DNA of 40,559 nucleotides from an uncultured Streptococcus sp. (GCA_934215455.1 CAKPZX010000011.1:1-40559); one strand, 5' to 3'. Positions 1-9,572 are shown, numbered from the stretch's first letter. The notes: generated from the letters alone by a model not told the origin. Translations and numbers: made by a program.

Positions 1-308
1 GCCCAAGTTTCGAAATCCATCCCTGCTTGGGCAATTTCCGCAAAAGCTTCATCGCCAAAGTCAGTCGTTTGTGGCATAAAGCTGTAGTTACCAATGTGGC
101 TGAGTTGGATCTGAATCTGTTCAAAGACTGCAAAGGCAGCTTCGAAGTCTTCAAAAGTGTGGAGCTTGCCCTTGTAGTTACGGACAAATTCATTGATTTC
201 TTCACGCGTCTTTTCGATGGCACGCAAGAAGTCTTCCTGGTCTTGGTAGAGGGCTGTGAGGTCCCAGAGTTCGTTCTCAGGAAATTCAGAACGTTTTTTT
301 AATTCCAT
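1..308 (-). CDS. pepF: Oligoendopeptidase F (PepF), N-terminal part
   Basis: Partial gene on the minus strand; it runs off the left edge, leaving about 102 codons. The start ATG (306-308) has a good Shine-Dalgarno (AAAAGGAGAA) just upstream. The protein begins MELKKRSEFPENELWDLTAL and continues with the helical N-terminal region typical of M3B oligoendopeptidases (the WDLTALY segment is characteristic). The HEXXH zinc site lies outside the window. The family consists of cytoplasmic zinc peptidases that degrade oligopeptides. Recognition is by N-terminal similarity only. It is transcribed divergently from the lipoprotein gene at 463. Confidence 0.8.
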   Translation of the reverse strand, partial: MELKKRSEFPENELWDLTALYQDQEDFLRAIEKTREEINEFVRNYKGKLHTFEDFEAAFAVFEQIQIQLSHIGNYSFMPQTTDFGDEAFAEIAQAGMDFETW

Positions 309-430
309 AGTGTTCTCCTTTTGATCGGTGTTCTTCTTTAAGTATAGCAGAAAAAAGGGCAGAAACATAGAGGGAGAGGGAAGATGCTTGTGTGAAAATC
401 TTGAAAAGAGCTGGAAAAATTGACCATTTT

Positions 431-459
431 TGATATACTAGGATTGATATGAGGAGGTT
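431..459 (+). promoter_or_regulatory. Extended -10 promoter and strong RBS of the first lipoprotein gene
   Basis: TGaTATACT (431-439) is an extended -10 element; no good -35 is seen. It is followed by GAGGAGG (451-457) at suitable distance from the ATG at 463. The pepF start lies about 120 bp to the left on the other strand, so this is a divergent intergenic region. Confidence 0.55.
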
Positions 460-462
460 TTT

Positions 463-1731
463 ATGAAAAAGGTTATGATTACGCTATTAGCAGGTGCATC
501 CGTGCTATCTCTAGTCGCTTGTACGCCCAAACGTTATGAACGCCAAAGCAAACCGAAAACGGCAAGCTCTTCGTCGGTCAAAAAAGAAAAGAAGGATACA
601 GGTCAGAAGAACTATCAAGAGGTATTAGATCGCTACAAGGCTTATGCAACCGCAATTAATGCCAAAGACCAAACGGCTTTACAAAATGAACTGAAGAAGA
701 TTGAAGCAACTTCAGAAGAATATGCGTATGTCTTTAACCTTCAAACACTTGGAAGCACCAATGAGTGGCACTATGCTTTTTGGGATCTTAATCAAGATGG
801 AAGTGACGAACTGCTGATTGGGGATGGTAAAACGATTGCTGCTGTGTATTATTTGAAAGATAACCAGCCAACCTTGCTCCATGTAGGCTATGTGGCTTCT
901 GCAGGTGGCTATCGCTCCAGCCTAGATCTTTTTGATAATGGGCAAATTGTCTATGCCACTTGGCAATCCCTTAATCCAGAAATGGAATTGACTCTTTATT
1001 CGCTAGGAAAAGGCGAAGCCAAGGAAGAAAAGAAAGCAACCATTCAAATTGGCAGGAAGGAAACAGCAGAACAGGCTCTTGGGATTTCAGCCAAGAAGTT
1101 GGACCTCACTAAGCTGGACTGGAAAACATTTGATAGTTCAGGAGACTCTAAATCAACAGTAAAAGCAGAAGAGAAAAAATCGGAAAGCTTCCAAGTACAA
1201 GTTAGCGTAGCCGATCTTCGTATTCGAAAAGAACCGTCTACTTCAGCTCCTTCTGCAGGGATGATCGCAAAAGGAACTCACACCATCACGGAAACCGTAG
1301 AAGCGGATGGTCATACCTGGGGCAAATTGGAATCTGGACAAGGCTGGATCGCCCTTGAATTCACAACGCGTGTAGATGGAAATGCCGAATCAGCTCCTGC
1401 TCCTGCCAAAATAAGCACTGAGATGAATCTAGATGAAATAAAAGCTGGAAATTTCTCAAGTGTAGCGGGAGTTTGGAAAAATAAGTACGGTACGAGCATT
1501 GAGTTTGATGCGCAAGGAATTGTGAAGGTCAATGGTAGTGCTGTCAATGGTGTTCAATTTTCTGGTTTTTACTTCAAGGAAGGCAATTTACACGGAGTTA
1601 GTCGGATGCCTGGGGCAACGAATGAAACGCCTATTCTTTTCATTCCTTCAAGAGAAGGTGGCAGTGAATCCATTTACTGGAGTAAGAGTGATGCTACGAA
1701 TGGGAACGATTTGTACTACCGTGTGAACTAA
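463..1731 (+). CDS. Lipoprotein with SH3b domain and DUF6287-like C-terminus
   Basis: 422 aa. The signal peptide ends in a lipobox (LSLVAC, Cys about residue 20), predicting a lipid-anchored extracellular protein. A charged, Ser/Lys-rich linker follows. The central part (about residues 50-220) contains an aspartate-rich stretch (LNQDGSDELLIGDG) resembling domains found in other streptococcal lipoproteins. An SH3b-type domain covers about 245-310 (VADLRIRKEPSTSAPSAG start, GWIALEF end), of the kind that binds peptidoglycan. The last ~95 residues begin MNLDEIKAGNFSSVAGVWKN, which I associate with the streptococcal DUF6287 family. Its neighbour at 1749 shares the mature N-terminus C(T/A)PKRYER, so the two are related at least at the 5' end and probably cotranscribed (17-bp gap). 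Function unknown; a surface or cell-wall role is inferred. Confidence 0.75.
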   Translation: MKKVMITLLAGASVLSLVACTPKRYERQSKPKTASSSSVKKEKKDTGQKNYQEVLDRYKAYATAINAKDQTALQNELKKIEATSEEYAYVFNLQTLGSTNEWHYAFWDLNQDGSDELLIGDGKTIAAVYYLKDNQPTLLHVGYVASAGGYRSSLDLFDNGQIVYATWQSLNPEMELTLYSLGKGEAKEEKKATIQIGRKETAEQALGISAKKLDLTKLDWKTFDSSGDSKSTVKAEEKKSESFQVQVSVADLRIRKEPSTSAPSAGMIAKGTHTITETVEADGHTWGKLESGQGWIALEFTTRVDGNAESAPAPAKISTEMNLDEIKAGNFSSVAGVWKNKYGTSIEFDAQGIVKVNGSAVNGVQFSGFYFKEGNLHGVSRMPGATNETPILFIPSREGGSESIYWSKSDATNGNDLYYRVN

Positions 1732-1748
1732 AAAATAAGGAGACAAAC

Positions 1749-2486
1749 ATGAAAAAAATTGGAACATATTTATTCGCTGCAGCCCTCTTGCTTTCCCTAG
1801 CAGCTTGCGCCCCAAAACGCTATGAGCGTAAGCACAGTCCAGTAGGGGCTTCATCGGTCAAAAAATCATCTGACAAGGCTCAAGAAAAAGAGCAAACAGA
1901 AGGAGCTAAGTCAGATGAACATGATAAAGAAGCCATTGGGACCTTGTCAAAAGCAGACCAAGCGGAGATCTATTCGATCATTGAAAACAGTGCGTCTTTG
2001 ACCTATTCACTTCAGGTGCAACCGACTCGTTTGCTGGAGTTGAACAATGATCACAGTGCAGTTGAAGGCTACTCGCAAGACATGTTCATTGATTACTACA
2101 ATACCTACACGCCGGGAACTTATAATTTACAAGATATCATTGATAAATTGAATGCAGAAGAGACATCGGACTCTATCCGTAGCCTTTCACAAGACAAGCT
2201 GATCCAACTAACAAACGAAAAGAAGGACGGATGGATCTATTCGACAAAAGACAAGGCCTTCTACGAAATTGTAGCTGGTGGTCGTGGCGGAGCGATGCCA
2301 CCGATGGAAATCTCTTCACCGGATGAATGGGTGGTCAATGAAGATTCAGTTGAAGTGACAACGACCATCCAAGGAACTTCCGATCCATACAGACGCTTTG
2401 TCTTGAAACGCAACAACAAGAATTACAAGGGTGGAACCCACAAAACTCGCTTTTATGTTGACAGCACTGAATTCGTGAAATCGTAA
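1749..2486 (+). CDS. Small lipoprotein related at the N-terminus to the preceding one
   Basis: 245 aa. Signal peptide with lipobox LSLAAC (Cys about residue 20), then the same PKRYER motif as the upstream lipoprotein and a polar linker with SSVKKSS. The rest (about 55-245) is a soluble domain I do not recognise; it has a YNTYTPGTYNLQDIIDKLNA stretch. There is no SH3b domain and no DUF6287-like tail, so only the secretion module is shared with the upstream gene. Start ATG at 1749 follows AAGGAGACAAAC. Likely the second gene of a two-gene lipoprotein operon ending at the terminator at 2549. Confidence 0.7.
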   Translation: MKKIGTYLFAAALLLSLAACAPKRYERKHSPVGASSVKKSSDKAQEKEQTEGAKSDEHDKEAIGTLSKADQAEIYSIIENSASLTYSLQVQPTRLLELNNDHSAVEGYSQDMFIDYYNTYTPGTYNLQDIIDKLNAEETSDSIRSLSQDKLIQLTNEKKDGWIYSTKDKAFYEIVAGGRGGAMPPMEISSPDEWVVNEDSVEVTTTIQGTSDPYRRFVLKRNNKNYKGGTHKTRFYVDSTEFVKS

Positions 2487-2548
2487 AAATAATCAAAAGC
2501 TATATCTAGCTCTAAAATTTTTATATAGAACTTGCGGAAGATTCACAG

Positions 2549-2573
2549 AAAAAGGCCCTCAAAGCCTTTTTCT
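2549..2573 (+). terminator. Rho-independent terminator of the lipoprotein operon
   Basis: Hairpin AAAAGGC / GCCTTTT with a 7-nt loop, followed by a T-rich tract. Confidence 0.7.
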
Positions 2574-2697
2574 TTTGGGCTTGAATATGTTAAAATAAAA
2601 GGTATACGTGCTTGGATACAAAGATGAGGATATAACAAATAGATGGGCTGTCGCAATTCCTGTCTCGTTGAGCTGGGTGGCCTTGGTATCTTGAGTA

Positions 2698-2820
2698 ACT
2701 GAATTTTGGCCTCATTTCTTAGGAAAAAAGATAAGCTTCCTAGCACTCATCGAGTGCGGCGTCACCTTCCTATTTTTCTACAGAAATGTTCGGCAAGCCG
2801 AACCGTCCAAAATATCTTGA
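2698..2820 (+). repeat. Hairpin repeat family 1, copy A (pnp leader)
   Basis: First of three tandem units. Pairs from outside in: TTTTGG (2704-2709) with CCAAAA (2807-2812), ATTTCT (2714-2719) with AGAAAT (2782-2787), then GGAAAAA with TTTTTCT, and GCACTC with GAGTGC around loop ATC. It keeps the family constants AAAAAGATA, TCCTA, GCGTC and the tail TATCTTGA. It carries an extra small hairpin (TTCGGC aa GCCGAA) on the 3' side. A truncated unit, recognisable only by its tail GGCCTTGGTATCTTGA, lies just before it (about 2680-2695). Confidence 0.75.
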
Positions 2821-2823
2821 GTA

Positions 2824-2932
2824 ATTGAACCCGGCCGAAAAGCTGTGTAAAAAAGATAAACTGTCTTGTCTTCATCGAAGACTTCGCCAGTTTCCTATTT
2901 TTACTTTGCTTTTTGCGGCCTTAGTATCTTGA
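2824..2932 (+). repeat. Hairpin repeat family 1, copy B (pnp leader)
   Basis: Second tandem unit. Pairs: GGCC (2833-2836) with GGCC (2917-2920), AAAGC (2839-2843) with GCTTT (2908-2912), GTAAAAA with TTTTTAC, AACTG with CAGTT, and TCTTC with GAAGA around loop ATC. The internal-loop constants GATA and TCCTA and the tail TATCTTGA are retained. Paired segments differ from copies A and C but still pair. Confidence 0.8.
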
Positions 2933-2935
2933 TAG

Positions 2936-3045
2936 TTGAACACGGGCTAAATCCCTAGTGAAAAAGATAGATTTCCTGGTGTGCGTGGCACACTGCGTCA
3001 ATCTCCTATTTTCATACGGGATTCTTCACGCCCTTTGTATCCTGA
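2936..3045 (+). repeat. Hairpin repeat family 1, copy C (immediately before pnp)
   Basis: Third tandem unit. Pairs: GGGC (2944-2947) with GCCC (3030-3033), ATCCC (2951-2955) with GGGAT (3018-3022), GTGAAAA with TTTTCAT, GATT with AATC, and GTGTGC with GCACAC. Head TTGAACACGGGC and tail TATCCTGA match the family. It ends 47 bp before the pnp start codon, so it should be in the pnp 5' UTR if transcription starts upstream of the array (a weak TGtTAAAAT -10 lies at 2588-2596). Confidence 0.8.
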
Positions 3046-3092
3046 TTTTTGTAGGCAAGTCGTATAATTTTATCAATCCAAAGGGGATTACA

Positions 3093-5315
3093 ATGACAAA
3101 ACAAGTGTTTCAAACGACTTTTGCGGGTCGTGAGTTAATCGTAGAGACTGGTCAGGTTGCCAAGCAAGCAAATGGCTCTGTTGTCGTGCGTTATGGTGAG
3201 TCAACTGTCTTGACTGCTGCCGTTATGTCTAAGAAGATGGCAACTGGGGATTTCTTCCCACTTCAAGTCAACTACGAAGAAAAAATGTATGCGGCTGGGA
3301 AATTTCCTGGTGGCTTTATGAAACGGGAAGGACGTCCTTCAACAGATGCGACTTTGACTGCGCGTTTGATTGACCGTCCGATCCGTCCTATGTTTGCGGA
3401 AGGTTTCCGTAATGAAGTGCAAGTCATTAACACAGTCCTTTCTTACGATGAAAATGCATCTGCCCCAATGGCAGCCATGTTTGGTTCATCATTAGCTCTT
3501 TCTATCTCAGATATTCCGTTTGACGGACCAATTGCTGGGGTACAAGTAGGCTATGTGGACGGGGAAATCATCATCAACCCAACGCAAGAACAAGCAGAGC
3601 GCTCTCTTCTTGAATTGACAGTAGCTGGTACCAAACACGCTATCAACATGGTAGAGTCTGGTGCCAAAGAATTGTCAGAAGAAATCATGTTGGAAGCTCT
3701 TCTTAAAGGGCACGAAGCCGTTAAAGAATTGATTGCCTTCCAAGAAGAAATCGTTGCGGCAGTCGGTAAAGAAAAAGCAGAAGTGGAATTGCTTCATGTG
3801 GATGCTGACTTGCAGGCTGAAATCATCGCAGCCTACAACAGCGACCTTCAAAAAGCGGTTCAAGTAGAAGAAAAATTGGCGCGTGAAGCTGCGACTCAAG
3901 CAGTCAAAGACCAAGTCACAGCAGTTTACGAAGAAAAATATGCAGACCACGAAGAGTTTGATCGCATCATGCGGGACGTGGCTGAAATCTTGGAACAAAT
4001 GGAACACGCAGAAGTGCGCCGTTTGATCACAGAAGACAAGGTTCGTCCGGATGGTCGTAAGGTCGATGAAATCCGTCCTTTGGATGCACAAGTTGACTAT
4101 CTTCCTCGTGTGCACGGTTCAGGTCTCTTTACGCGTGGACAAACGCAAGCCCTTTCTGTCTTGACCTTGGCACCAATGGGTGAAACGCAAATCATCGATG
4201 GTTTGGATCCTGAGTATAAGAAACGCTTTATGCACCACTACAACTTCCCACAATACTCTGTAGGGGAAACAGGTCGTTACGGTGCGCCTGGTCGTCGTGA
4301 AATTGGTCACGGTGCTCTTGGTGAGCGTGCCCTTGCTCAAGTATTGCCAAGCTTGGAAGAATTCCCATATGCGATCCGTTTGGTAGCAGAAGTCTTAGAA
4401 TCAAATGGTTCTTCATCTCAAGCATCTATCTGTGCGGGAACACTTGCCCTTATGGCTGGTGGTGTGCCAATCAAGGCACCAGTAGCTGGTATTGCAATGG
4501 GTCTGATCTCAGATGGAAACAACTACACCGTATTGACAGATATCCAAGGTTTGGAAGACCACTTTGGAGATATGGACTTTAAGGTTGCAGGAACTCGTGA
4601 CGGAATTACAGCCCTTCAAATGGATATCAAGATCCAAGGGATCACTGCAGAAATCTTGACTGAAGCACTTGCTCAAGCCAAGAAAGCTCGTTTTGAAATC
4701 CTTGATGTCATTGAAGCAACCATTCCAGAAGTGCGTCCAGAATTGGCGCCAACTGCTCCGAAAATTGATACCATCAAGATTGATGTCGACAAAATTAAGA
4801 TTGTCATCGGTAAGGGTGGAGAAACCATTGATAAGATCATCGCTGAAACAGGCGTTAAGATTGATATCGATGAAGAAGGGAACGTATCGATCTATTCTAG
4901 CGACCAAGATGCGATTAACCGTGCTAAGGAAATCATTGCTGGTTTGGTGCGTGAAGCCAAAGTGGATGAAGTCTACCATGCCAAAGTGGTTCGGATCGAG
5001 AAATTCGGAGCCTTTGTCAACCTCTTTGACAAGACGGATGCCCTCGTTCACATTTCTGAAATGGCTTGGACACGTACCAACCGTGTTGAAGACTTGGTAG
5101 CCATCGGCGATGAAGTCGATGTCAAGATTATCAAGATTGACGAAAAAGGTCGTGTCGATGCTTCTATGAAGGCACTATTGCCACGTCCGCCAAAACCTGA
5201 ACATTCAGAAGAAAAAGGTGAAAAGGGTCCTCGTCATGGCGATCGTCCTCGTCACCACAATAAAGACCACAAACCTAAAAAAGACTTTACCATTACACAA
5301 AAAGATTCAGAATAA
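3093..5315 (+). CDS. pnp: Polyribonucleotide nucleotidyltransferase (PNPase)
   Basis: 740 aa from the ATG at 3093, preceded by AAGGGG at good spacing. An in-frame upstream ATG at 2958 would add 45 hydrophobic residues encoded by the hairpin repeat and has no RBS, so it is rejected. Layout: two RNase PH-like domains (residues about 1-210 and 310-540) flanking an alpha-helical domain, a KH domain (about 550-615, with [11 protein letters not shown]) and an S1 domain (about 620-690, [18 protein letters not shown]). The C-terminal tail is basic and His/Lys-rich. It performs phosphorolytic 3'-5' RNA decay, normally in degradosome-like assemblies. The three hairpin repeats upstream may affect its leader; E. 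coli pnp is autoregulated through a leader hairpin, but a parallel here is only an inference. Confidence 0.97.
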   Translation: MTKQVFQTTFAGRELIVETGQVAKQANGSVVVRYGESTVLTAAVMSKKMATGDFFPLQVNYEEKMYAAGKFPGGFMKREGRPSTDATLTARLIDRPIRPMFAEGFRNEVQVINTVLSYDENASAPMAAMFGSSLALSISDIPFDGPIAGVQVGYVDGEIIINPTQEQAERSLLELTVAGTKHAINMVESGAKELSEEIMLEALLKGHEAVKELIAFQEEIVAAVGKEKAEVELLHVDADLQAEIIAAYNSDLQKAVQVEEKLAREAATQAVKDQVTAVYEEKYADHEEFDRIMRDVAEILEQMEHAEVRRLITEDKVRPDGRKVDEIRPLDAQVDYLPRVHGSGLFTRGQTQALSVLTLAPMGETQIIDGLDPEYKKRFMHHYNFPQYSVGETGRYGAPGRREIGHGALGERALAQVLPSLEEFPYAIRLVAEVLESNGSSSQASICAGTLALMAGGVPIKAPVAGIAMGLISDGNNYTVLTDIQGLEDHFGDMDFKVAGTRDGITALQMDIKIQGITAEILTEALAQAKKARFEILDVIEATIPEVRPELAPTAPKIDTIKIDVDKIKIVIGKGGETIDKIIAETGVKIDIDEEGNVSIYSSDQDAINRAKEIIAGLVREAKVDEVYHAKVVRIEKFGAFVNLFDKTDALVHISEMAWTRTNRVEDLVAIGDEVDVKIIKIDEKGRVDASMKALLPRPPKPEHSEEKGEKGPRHGDRPRHHNKDHKPKKDFTITQKDSE

Positions 5316-5339
5316 GCATTAGAAAAGGAGGAGCACGGT

Positions 5340-5957
5340 ATGGGATGGTGGCGTGAAACCATCAATATTGTAAAAGAAAATGACCCAGCAGCGCGTACCT
5401 CGCTGGAGGTCCTTTTGACCTATCCGGGCGTCAAAGCACTGGCAGCTCACCGTGTTTCCCACTTTTTGTGGAACCATGGCTTTAAGCTCTTGGCGCGGAT
5501 GCACAGCCAATTCTGGCGTTTTTGGACCCAGATCGAGATCCATCCAGGTGCGACCATTGCTTCGGGTGTCTTTATCGACCATGGAGCGGGACTCGTTATC
5601 GGGGAAACAGCCATTGTTGAAAAAGGTGTTATGCTCTACCATGGGGTGACCCTTGGGGGAACAGGAAAGGATGTCGGCAAACGTCATCCGACGGTACGTG
5701 AAGGAGCTTTGGTCTCCGCCCATGCCCAAGTCATCGGCCCGGTGGAAATCGGAGCCAAGGCTAAAGTCGGAGCAGGGGCTGTCGTGGTCTCAGATGTACC
5801 AAGTGATGTGACCGTTGTCGGTGTTCCAGCCAAGATTGTGCGGGTGCACGGTCGAAAAGACGAACCAGTCATTCATCAAGAAGAAGAAAAACGGGAATAC
5901 TACATGAACAAGCTGGAGCATGCCAAGGAAGCCAGTCATCGGTCTTCGAGCTTGTAA
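5340..5957 (+). CDS. cysE: Serine O-acetyltransferase
   Basis: 205 aa. The start follows a near-perfect AAAGGAGGAG. The N-terminal helical region is short, as in Gram-positive CysE. It is followed by the left-handed parallel beta-helix of hexapeptide repeats (about residues 60-165) with the active-site segments FIDHGAGLVIGETAIV and LYHGVTLGGTG, and GVPAKIV near the end of the helix. It makes O-acetylserine from serine and acetyl-CoA, the first step of cysteine synthesis. Lying between pnp and cysS, it puts cysteine supply next to cysteinyl-tRNA synthesis. The charged tail after residue 170 is dispensable-looking. Confidence 0.95.
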   Translation: MGWWRETINIVKENDPAARTSLEVLLTYPGVKALAAHRVSHFLWNHGFKLLARMHSQFWRFWTQIEIHPGATIASGVFIDHGAGLVIGETAIVEKGVMLYHGVTLGGTGKDVGKRHPTVREGALVSAHAQVIGPVEIGAKAKVGAGAVVVSDVPSDVTVVGVPAKIVRVHGRKDEPVIHQEEEKREYYMNKLEHAKEASHRSSSL

Positions 5958-5969
5958 GGAGATCGCTAC

Positions 5970-6836
5970 GTGATTCAATCAACCAATACATTGAATGACC
6001 ACCAACTACTGGAAGCAAAGGCCCTTATTGCCATCTGTCGGAACTATGACGGAACTTTTCGGGATCCTTATCTCTCCAATATGCTCAATTTTGACCCCGA
6101 TATGCCGGCCTTTTTCCTTTATTACGAAAGAGGTGAACTTGTTGGCCTATTAACTATCTATGCGGATGATCAAGATGTGGATGTGGCGATCCTGGTCCAC
6201 CCCAATTATCGTCGTCAGGGAATTGCGCGTGCTTTGTATGGAAGTTTTGAGAAAGAAACGGCATCTTATCCAATTGAGTCTGTGACTTTTCAGACAGAGC
6301 GTATTTTTCTAGAGAATCATCCTGATTTTGCCAGCAATTGGGGACTGGTTGAGGATGACGAAACAGAAACCTGGTTAGGACGTGATCGAACCGCTTATGC
6401 ATTAGATTCCCGTTCGGATGTCGATGTGCTCTTGGCAGAACCTTCTTATCTTGAAACCATTGCCCAGCTCCACCACCAAACCTTTTCAGATGAAGTGGAA
6501 GCACCGGAAGTGAGCCACAGATACATTTCTGAGGCCTTGAAGGATCCTGATAGTCTGCTGTACATATTACTCAAAGAAGGTCAAGTGATTGGCGTTTGTA
6601 CGGTCGATGTATCTGGAAAATGCAATTACCTTTATGGACTTGCGATTGCTGAAGTCTATCGTGGGCAAGGTTACGGAAGCTATCTAGCAAAATCCCTCGT
6701 CAACCAACTCATTGAGCAAAATGATAAGGAATTTCAGATTGCAGTAGAAGATAGCAATGTAGGTGCCAAACGCTTGTATGAAAAGATTGGCTTTATCAAA
6801 CAGACTCAGGTGGTTTACTTGAAGCCAAAAGAGTAG
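5970..6836 (+). CDS. GNAT acetyltransferase with two GNAT-like halves
   Basis: 288 aa from a GTG start at 5970, with AAGGAGATC upstream. Two tandem GNAT folds are visible: in the first (about 1-135) the acetyl-CoA loop is YRRQGIARALY, and in the second (about 145-285) it is YRGQGYGSYLA. The second half also has the conserved terminal VGAKRLYEKIGF segment. Cytoplasmic; substrate unknown. It sits 12 bp after cysE and 20 bp before cysS and so is probably in the same operon; this gene is usual between cysE and cysS in streptococci as I recall. Confidence 0.85.
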   Translation: MIQSTNTLNDHQLLEAKALIAICRNYDGTFRDPYLSNMLNFDPDMPAFFLYYERGELVGLLTIYADDQDVDVAILVHPNYRRQGIARALYGSFEKETASYPIESVTFQTERIFLENHPDFASNWGLVEDDETETWLGRDRTAYALDSRSDVDVLLAEPSYLETIAQLHHQTFSDEVEAPEVSHRYISEALKDPDSLLYILLKEGQVIGVCTVDVSGKCNYLYGLAIAEVYRGQGYGSYLAKSLVNQLIEQNDKEFQIAVEDSNVGAKRLYEKIGFIKQTQVVYLKPKE

Positions 6837-6856
6837 AAACAGAAAGGAAATGAAGC

Positions 6857-8200
6857 GTGTTAAAAATTTATGATACTATGTCTCGTGATTTGCGAGAATT
6901 TATCCCCATCGAGGAAGGAAAGGTCCGCATGTATGTTTGTGGGCCAACGGTTTACAACTATATCCACGTAGGGAATGCCCGCTCAACAGTGGCCTTTGAC
7001 ACGATTCGTCGCTACTTTGAGTATCGTGGCTACGAAGTTGCCTACATTTCCAACTTTACAGATGTGGATGATAAGATCATCAACCGTGCCAAAGAAGAAG
7101 GCATCACACCTCAGGAAGTGGCAGACAAGTACATTGCGGCCTTCCGTGAGGATGTGACGGCTCTTGGCGTGAAACCTGCAACTCGCCACCCTCGTGTGGT
7201 TGAGTTTATGGATGACATCATTCGTTTTGTCGCTGACTTGATCGAAAAAGGCTATGCCTATGAGAGCCAAGGCGATGTTTATTTCCGTGTGGAAAAATCC
7301 CACAACTATGCAAAATTAGCCAACAAAACTCTAGAAGACTTAGAGCTAGGAGCTTCTGGTCGGACAGATGAGGAAACAGCTCGCAAGGAAAATCCAGTCG
7401 ACTTTGCCCTTTGGAAAGCTGCCAAACCAGGTGAGATTTCTTGGGACAGTCCTTGGGGACCTGGTCGTCCGGGTTGGCACATCGAGTGTTCGGTCATGTC
7501 AACGGGGATTTTAGGGGATACTATTGATATCCACGGTGGTGGAGCTGACCTTGAGTTTCCGCATCATACCAACGAAATTGCTCAGTCTGAAGCTAAAACA
7601 GGCAAGACTTTTGCCAATTACTGGATGCACAATGGCTTTGTCAATATTGATAATGTCAAGATGTCCAAGTCCTTAGGCAACTTTATCACTGTGCATGATG
7701 CATTGAAGACTATCGACGGCCAAGTGCTTCGCTTCTTCTTTGCGACCCAGCACTACCGCAAGCCCATTAACTTCACAGAAAAAGCAGTGCGCGATGCGGA
7801 GACCAACCTCAAGTATTTGAAAAACACCTATGAGCAACCGTTCACAGGAGAAGTGGATCCAGCAGACTTGCAAGGCTTTGTGGATAAGTTTATCGTGGCG
7901 ATGGATGAAGATATCAATGCAGCGAACGGCATCACCGTCGTCTTTGAATTGGCTAAATGGATCAATTCAGGTCACTATAATCAAGACGTCAAGGATGCCT
8001 TGACCAAGATGTTAGAAGTCTTTGGAGTGGTCTTTGTCGAAGAAGTCTTGGATGCAGATATTGAAGCCTTGATCGCTGAACGTCAGGAAGCGCGGGCTAA
8101 GAAAGATTTTGCGCGAGCAGATGCCATTCGCGATGAATTGGCTGCGCAAGGAATCAAGCTCTTGGATACAAAAGAAGGTGTAAGGTGGACACGTGATTGA
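6857..8200 (+). CDS. cysS: Cysteinyl-tRNA synthetase
   Basis: 447 aa, GTG start at 6857 after AAAGGAAATGAAGC. The class I signatures are present: the HIGH-type motif is HVGN in YIHVGNARS (about 36-44), and KMSKS is at residues 268-272. Zinc ligands are the Cys in CGPTVYN (about 28), the Cys in HIECSVMS (about 209) and the HH pair in EFPHHTNE (about 234-235). The C-terminal helical region follows from about 320. Length is normal. It charges tRNA-Cys. Its last 8 bases overlap mrnC. Confidence 0.97.
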   Translation: MLKIYDTMSRDLREFIPIEEGKVRMYVCGPTVYNYIHVGNARSTVAFDTIRRYFEYRGYEVAYISNFTDVDDKIINRAKEEGITPQEVADKYIAAFREDVTALGVKPATRHPRVVEFMDDIIRFVADLIEKGYAYESQGDVYFRVEKSHNYAKLANKTLEDLELGASGRTDEETARKENPVDFALWKAAKPGEISWDSPWGPGRPGWHIECSVMSTGILGDTIDIHGGGADLEFPHHTNEIAQSEAKTGKTFANYWMHNGFVNIDNVKMSKSLGNFITVHDALKTIDGQVLRFFFATQHYRKPINFTEKAVRDAETNLKYLKNTYEQPFTGEVDPADLQGFVDKFIVAMDEDINAANGITVVFELAKWINSGHYNQDVKDALTKMLEVFGVVFVEEVLDADIEALIAERQEARAKKDFARADAIRDELAAQGIKLLDTKEGVRWTRD

Positions 8201-8591
8201 TGTCAATCTAATCAATGGGATTGCCCTTGCCTTCGAGGGAGATGCGGTCTATTCCATGTATATTCGCAGACACCTGATTTTTCAAGGGATGACCAAACCT
8301 AATAAGCTTCATCAGGCTGCCACCCGCTATGTCTCAGCTAGAGCTCAGGCTAGCTTGATTGAAAGCATGTTGGAGCAAGAAATTCTGACAGAAAAAGAGT
8401 TGGAGATCTACAAGCGCGGTCGCAATACCAATAGCCATACCAAGGCCAAAAATGCGGATGTCGTGACCTATCGGATGTCGACGGGCTTTGAGGCTGTTAT
8501 GGGCTATCTCCATATGACGGGGGAACTCTCTCGTCTAGAAGAGCTGATTGACTGGTGTATCCAGCAAGTAGAAGAAGGAAGAAAGCAGTGA
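8193..8591 (+). CDS. mrnC: Mini-ribonuclease III
   Basis: 132 aa, GTG start at 8193 with AAGGTGG upstream, overlapping the cysS stop. It consists of an RNase III catalytic domain without a dsRNA-binding domain; the signature [15 protein letters not shown] is at the N-terminus and the conserved [13 protein letters not shown] and EAVMGYLHM segments follow. In Bacillus the family matures 23S rRNA ends. The cysS-mrnC order is conserved in Firmicutes. In many relatives rlmB follows directly; here about 8.7 kb of other genes separate them. Confidence 0.93.
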   Translation: MIDVNLINGIALAFEGDAVYSMYIRRHLIFQGMTKPNKLHQAATRYVSARAQASLIESMLEQEILTEKELEIYKRGRNTNSHTKAKNADVVTYRMSTGFEAVMGYLHMTGELSRLEELIDWCIQQVEEGRKQ

Positions 8592-9448
8592 AAAATATCA
8601 GAGAGTGGTTTCCTCATGCAGAGGTGACGGATCAAGCCAATCCACCAGCTGGTTATGTAGCCATTCCACTTCAGGCTCAACAATGGTTGCTGCTGAAGGA
8701 AGAAGAGCTAACCGAGCGAGAAAAACAATTGATTTCCTGGTTGGGCGGTGAAGAAGAGGTTGCCCCTAATCCTTGGTACCAGTACCTGATCGATGGAAAG
8801 GGAGAAGCCCCTCAAGTCATCAAAAAAATGCAGCTCGTCTATTGCCACATCTCGCATTCAACAGCGGAAGGGACGGCTTCTTGGCTAGAGATGATGCAGA
8901 CACTCTTGCCCAATTTCCGAGCAACCTTGCAACTGAGCGGACAAGATTATGTGCTCATTCTGGACCAAGACCAGTCTTTACCTGTGGCCGATATCTTAAA
9001 AGATACCGTCTCTGCCATGGAGTATGACTTCAACATTCGTTTATCTATCCTGGTCGGGCAAGTATGGACCGAGTCTAAAGACGGGAAAGTGTCTGCTGTC
9101 ATCCGAGCAGAACAGGCGGTCTTTCGAGCTTGGATTCGAGAGGGCCATCAAGGTGTCTATCGCTTTTCTCAACTCTATCTGTGGGGAATCGAGCAGGCAG
9201 ATTTGGATCTCACTCCAATCAAGGCAAGTTTGCATCAGTTGATTGAAAGTCAAGATCAATTGCAAGACATCATTGTTGCTCTTTGGGACAATGGGGCAGT
9301 CGTCACCAAGGCCGCCCAGCAACTCTATCTCCACCGCAATTCGCTCCAATACAAGATTGACAAGTGGGAGGAGTTGACGGGTCTTCAGTTGAAAAATCTG
9401 ACAGATCTAGCCCTGTGCTATCATTTGGTCTTACAAGATGTGATTTAA
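8588..9448 (+). CDS. PucR-type helix-turn-helix regulator
   Basis: 286 aa from the GTG at 8588, whose GTGA overlaps the mrnC stop; GAAGGAAG precedes it at good spacing. An in-frame ATG at 8555 lies inside mrnC and lacks an RBS. The C-terminal ~60 residues ([20 protein letters not shown]) match the PucR/CdaR C-terminal HTH. The N-terminal 200 residues hold no clear ligand domain that I can name; the middle resembles the GGDEF-like region of CdaR proteins only loosely. It ends at a strong terminator directly before msmK. Control of the sugar genes next door is a possibility from position only. Confidence 0.75.
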   Translation: MKNIREWFPHAEVTDQANPPAGYVAIPLQAQQWLLLKEEELTEREKQLISWLGGEEEVAPNPWYQYLIDGKGEAPQVIKKMQLVYCHISHSTAEGTASWLEMMQTLLPNFRATLQLSGQDYVLILDQDQSLPVADILKDTVSAMEYDFNIRLSILVGQVWTESKDGKVSAVIRAEQAVFRAWIREGHQGVYRFSQLYLWGIEQADLDLTPIKASLHQLIESQDQLQDIIVALWDNGAVVTKAAQQLYLHRNSLQYKIDKWEELTGLQLKNLTDLALCYHLVLQDVI

Positions 9449-9461
9449 ACGAAATCAATCC

Positions 9462-9495
9462 AGAGTTTTGTGCAACTTGCACAAAACTCTTTTTC
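9462..9495 (+). terminator. Strong intrinsic terminator
   Basis: Perfect stem AGAGTTTTGTGCA / TGCACAAAACTCT with a very short loop, then TTTTTC. Ends the cysS-mrnC-HTH transcript before msmK. Confidence 0.85.
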
Positions 9496-9521
9496 TTTTT
9501 TGTGAGACTTGCCATAGATTT

Positions 9522-9535
9522 GTAAAACGTTTTCA
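9522..9535 (+). promoter_or_regulatory. Probable CcpA-binding cre site
   Basis: GTAAAACGTTTTCA agrees with the cre consensus TGWAANCGNTNWCA except at the first two positions and is a near palindrome. It lies 38 bp before the msmK start, overlapping the probable promoter region (TACAAT at 9538-9543). Carbon catabolite control of msmK is the inference. Confidence 0.6.
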
Positions 9536-9572
9536 TTTACAATAGAACTATAAAAATCAAAGGAGTACCATC

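Noticed and set aside
2590..3090. BOX or RUP element before pnp
   Set aside because: Bases do not match those pneumococcal elements as I know them; the units define their own family.
2958..3092. N-terminal extension of pnp by 45 residues
   Set aside because: It lies in the hairpin repeat, has no RBS, is hydrophobic and unlike PNPase; the ATG at 3093 has AAGGGG.
3675..5051. Long minus-strand frames over pnp (146 and 180 codons)
   Set aside because: Shadows of a strongly codon-biased gene; no start signals and no recognisable protein.
8555..8587. Earlier ATG start for the PucR-type gene
   Set aside because: Inside mrnC without RBS; GTG at 8588 has an RBS and the GTGA overlap.
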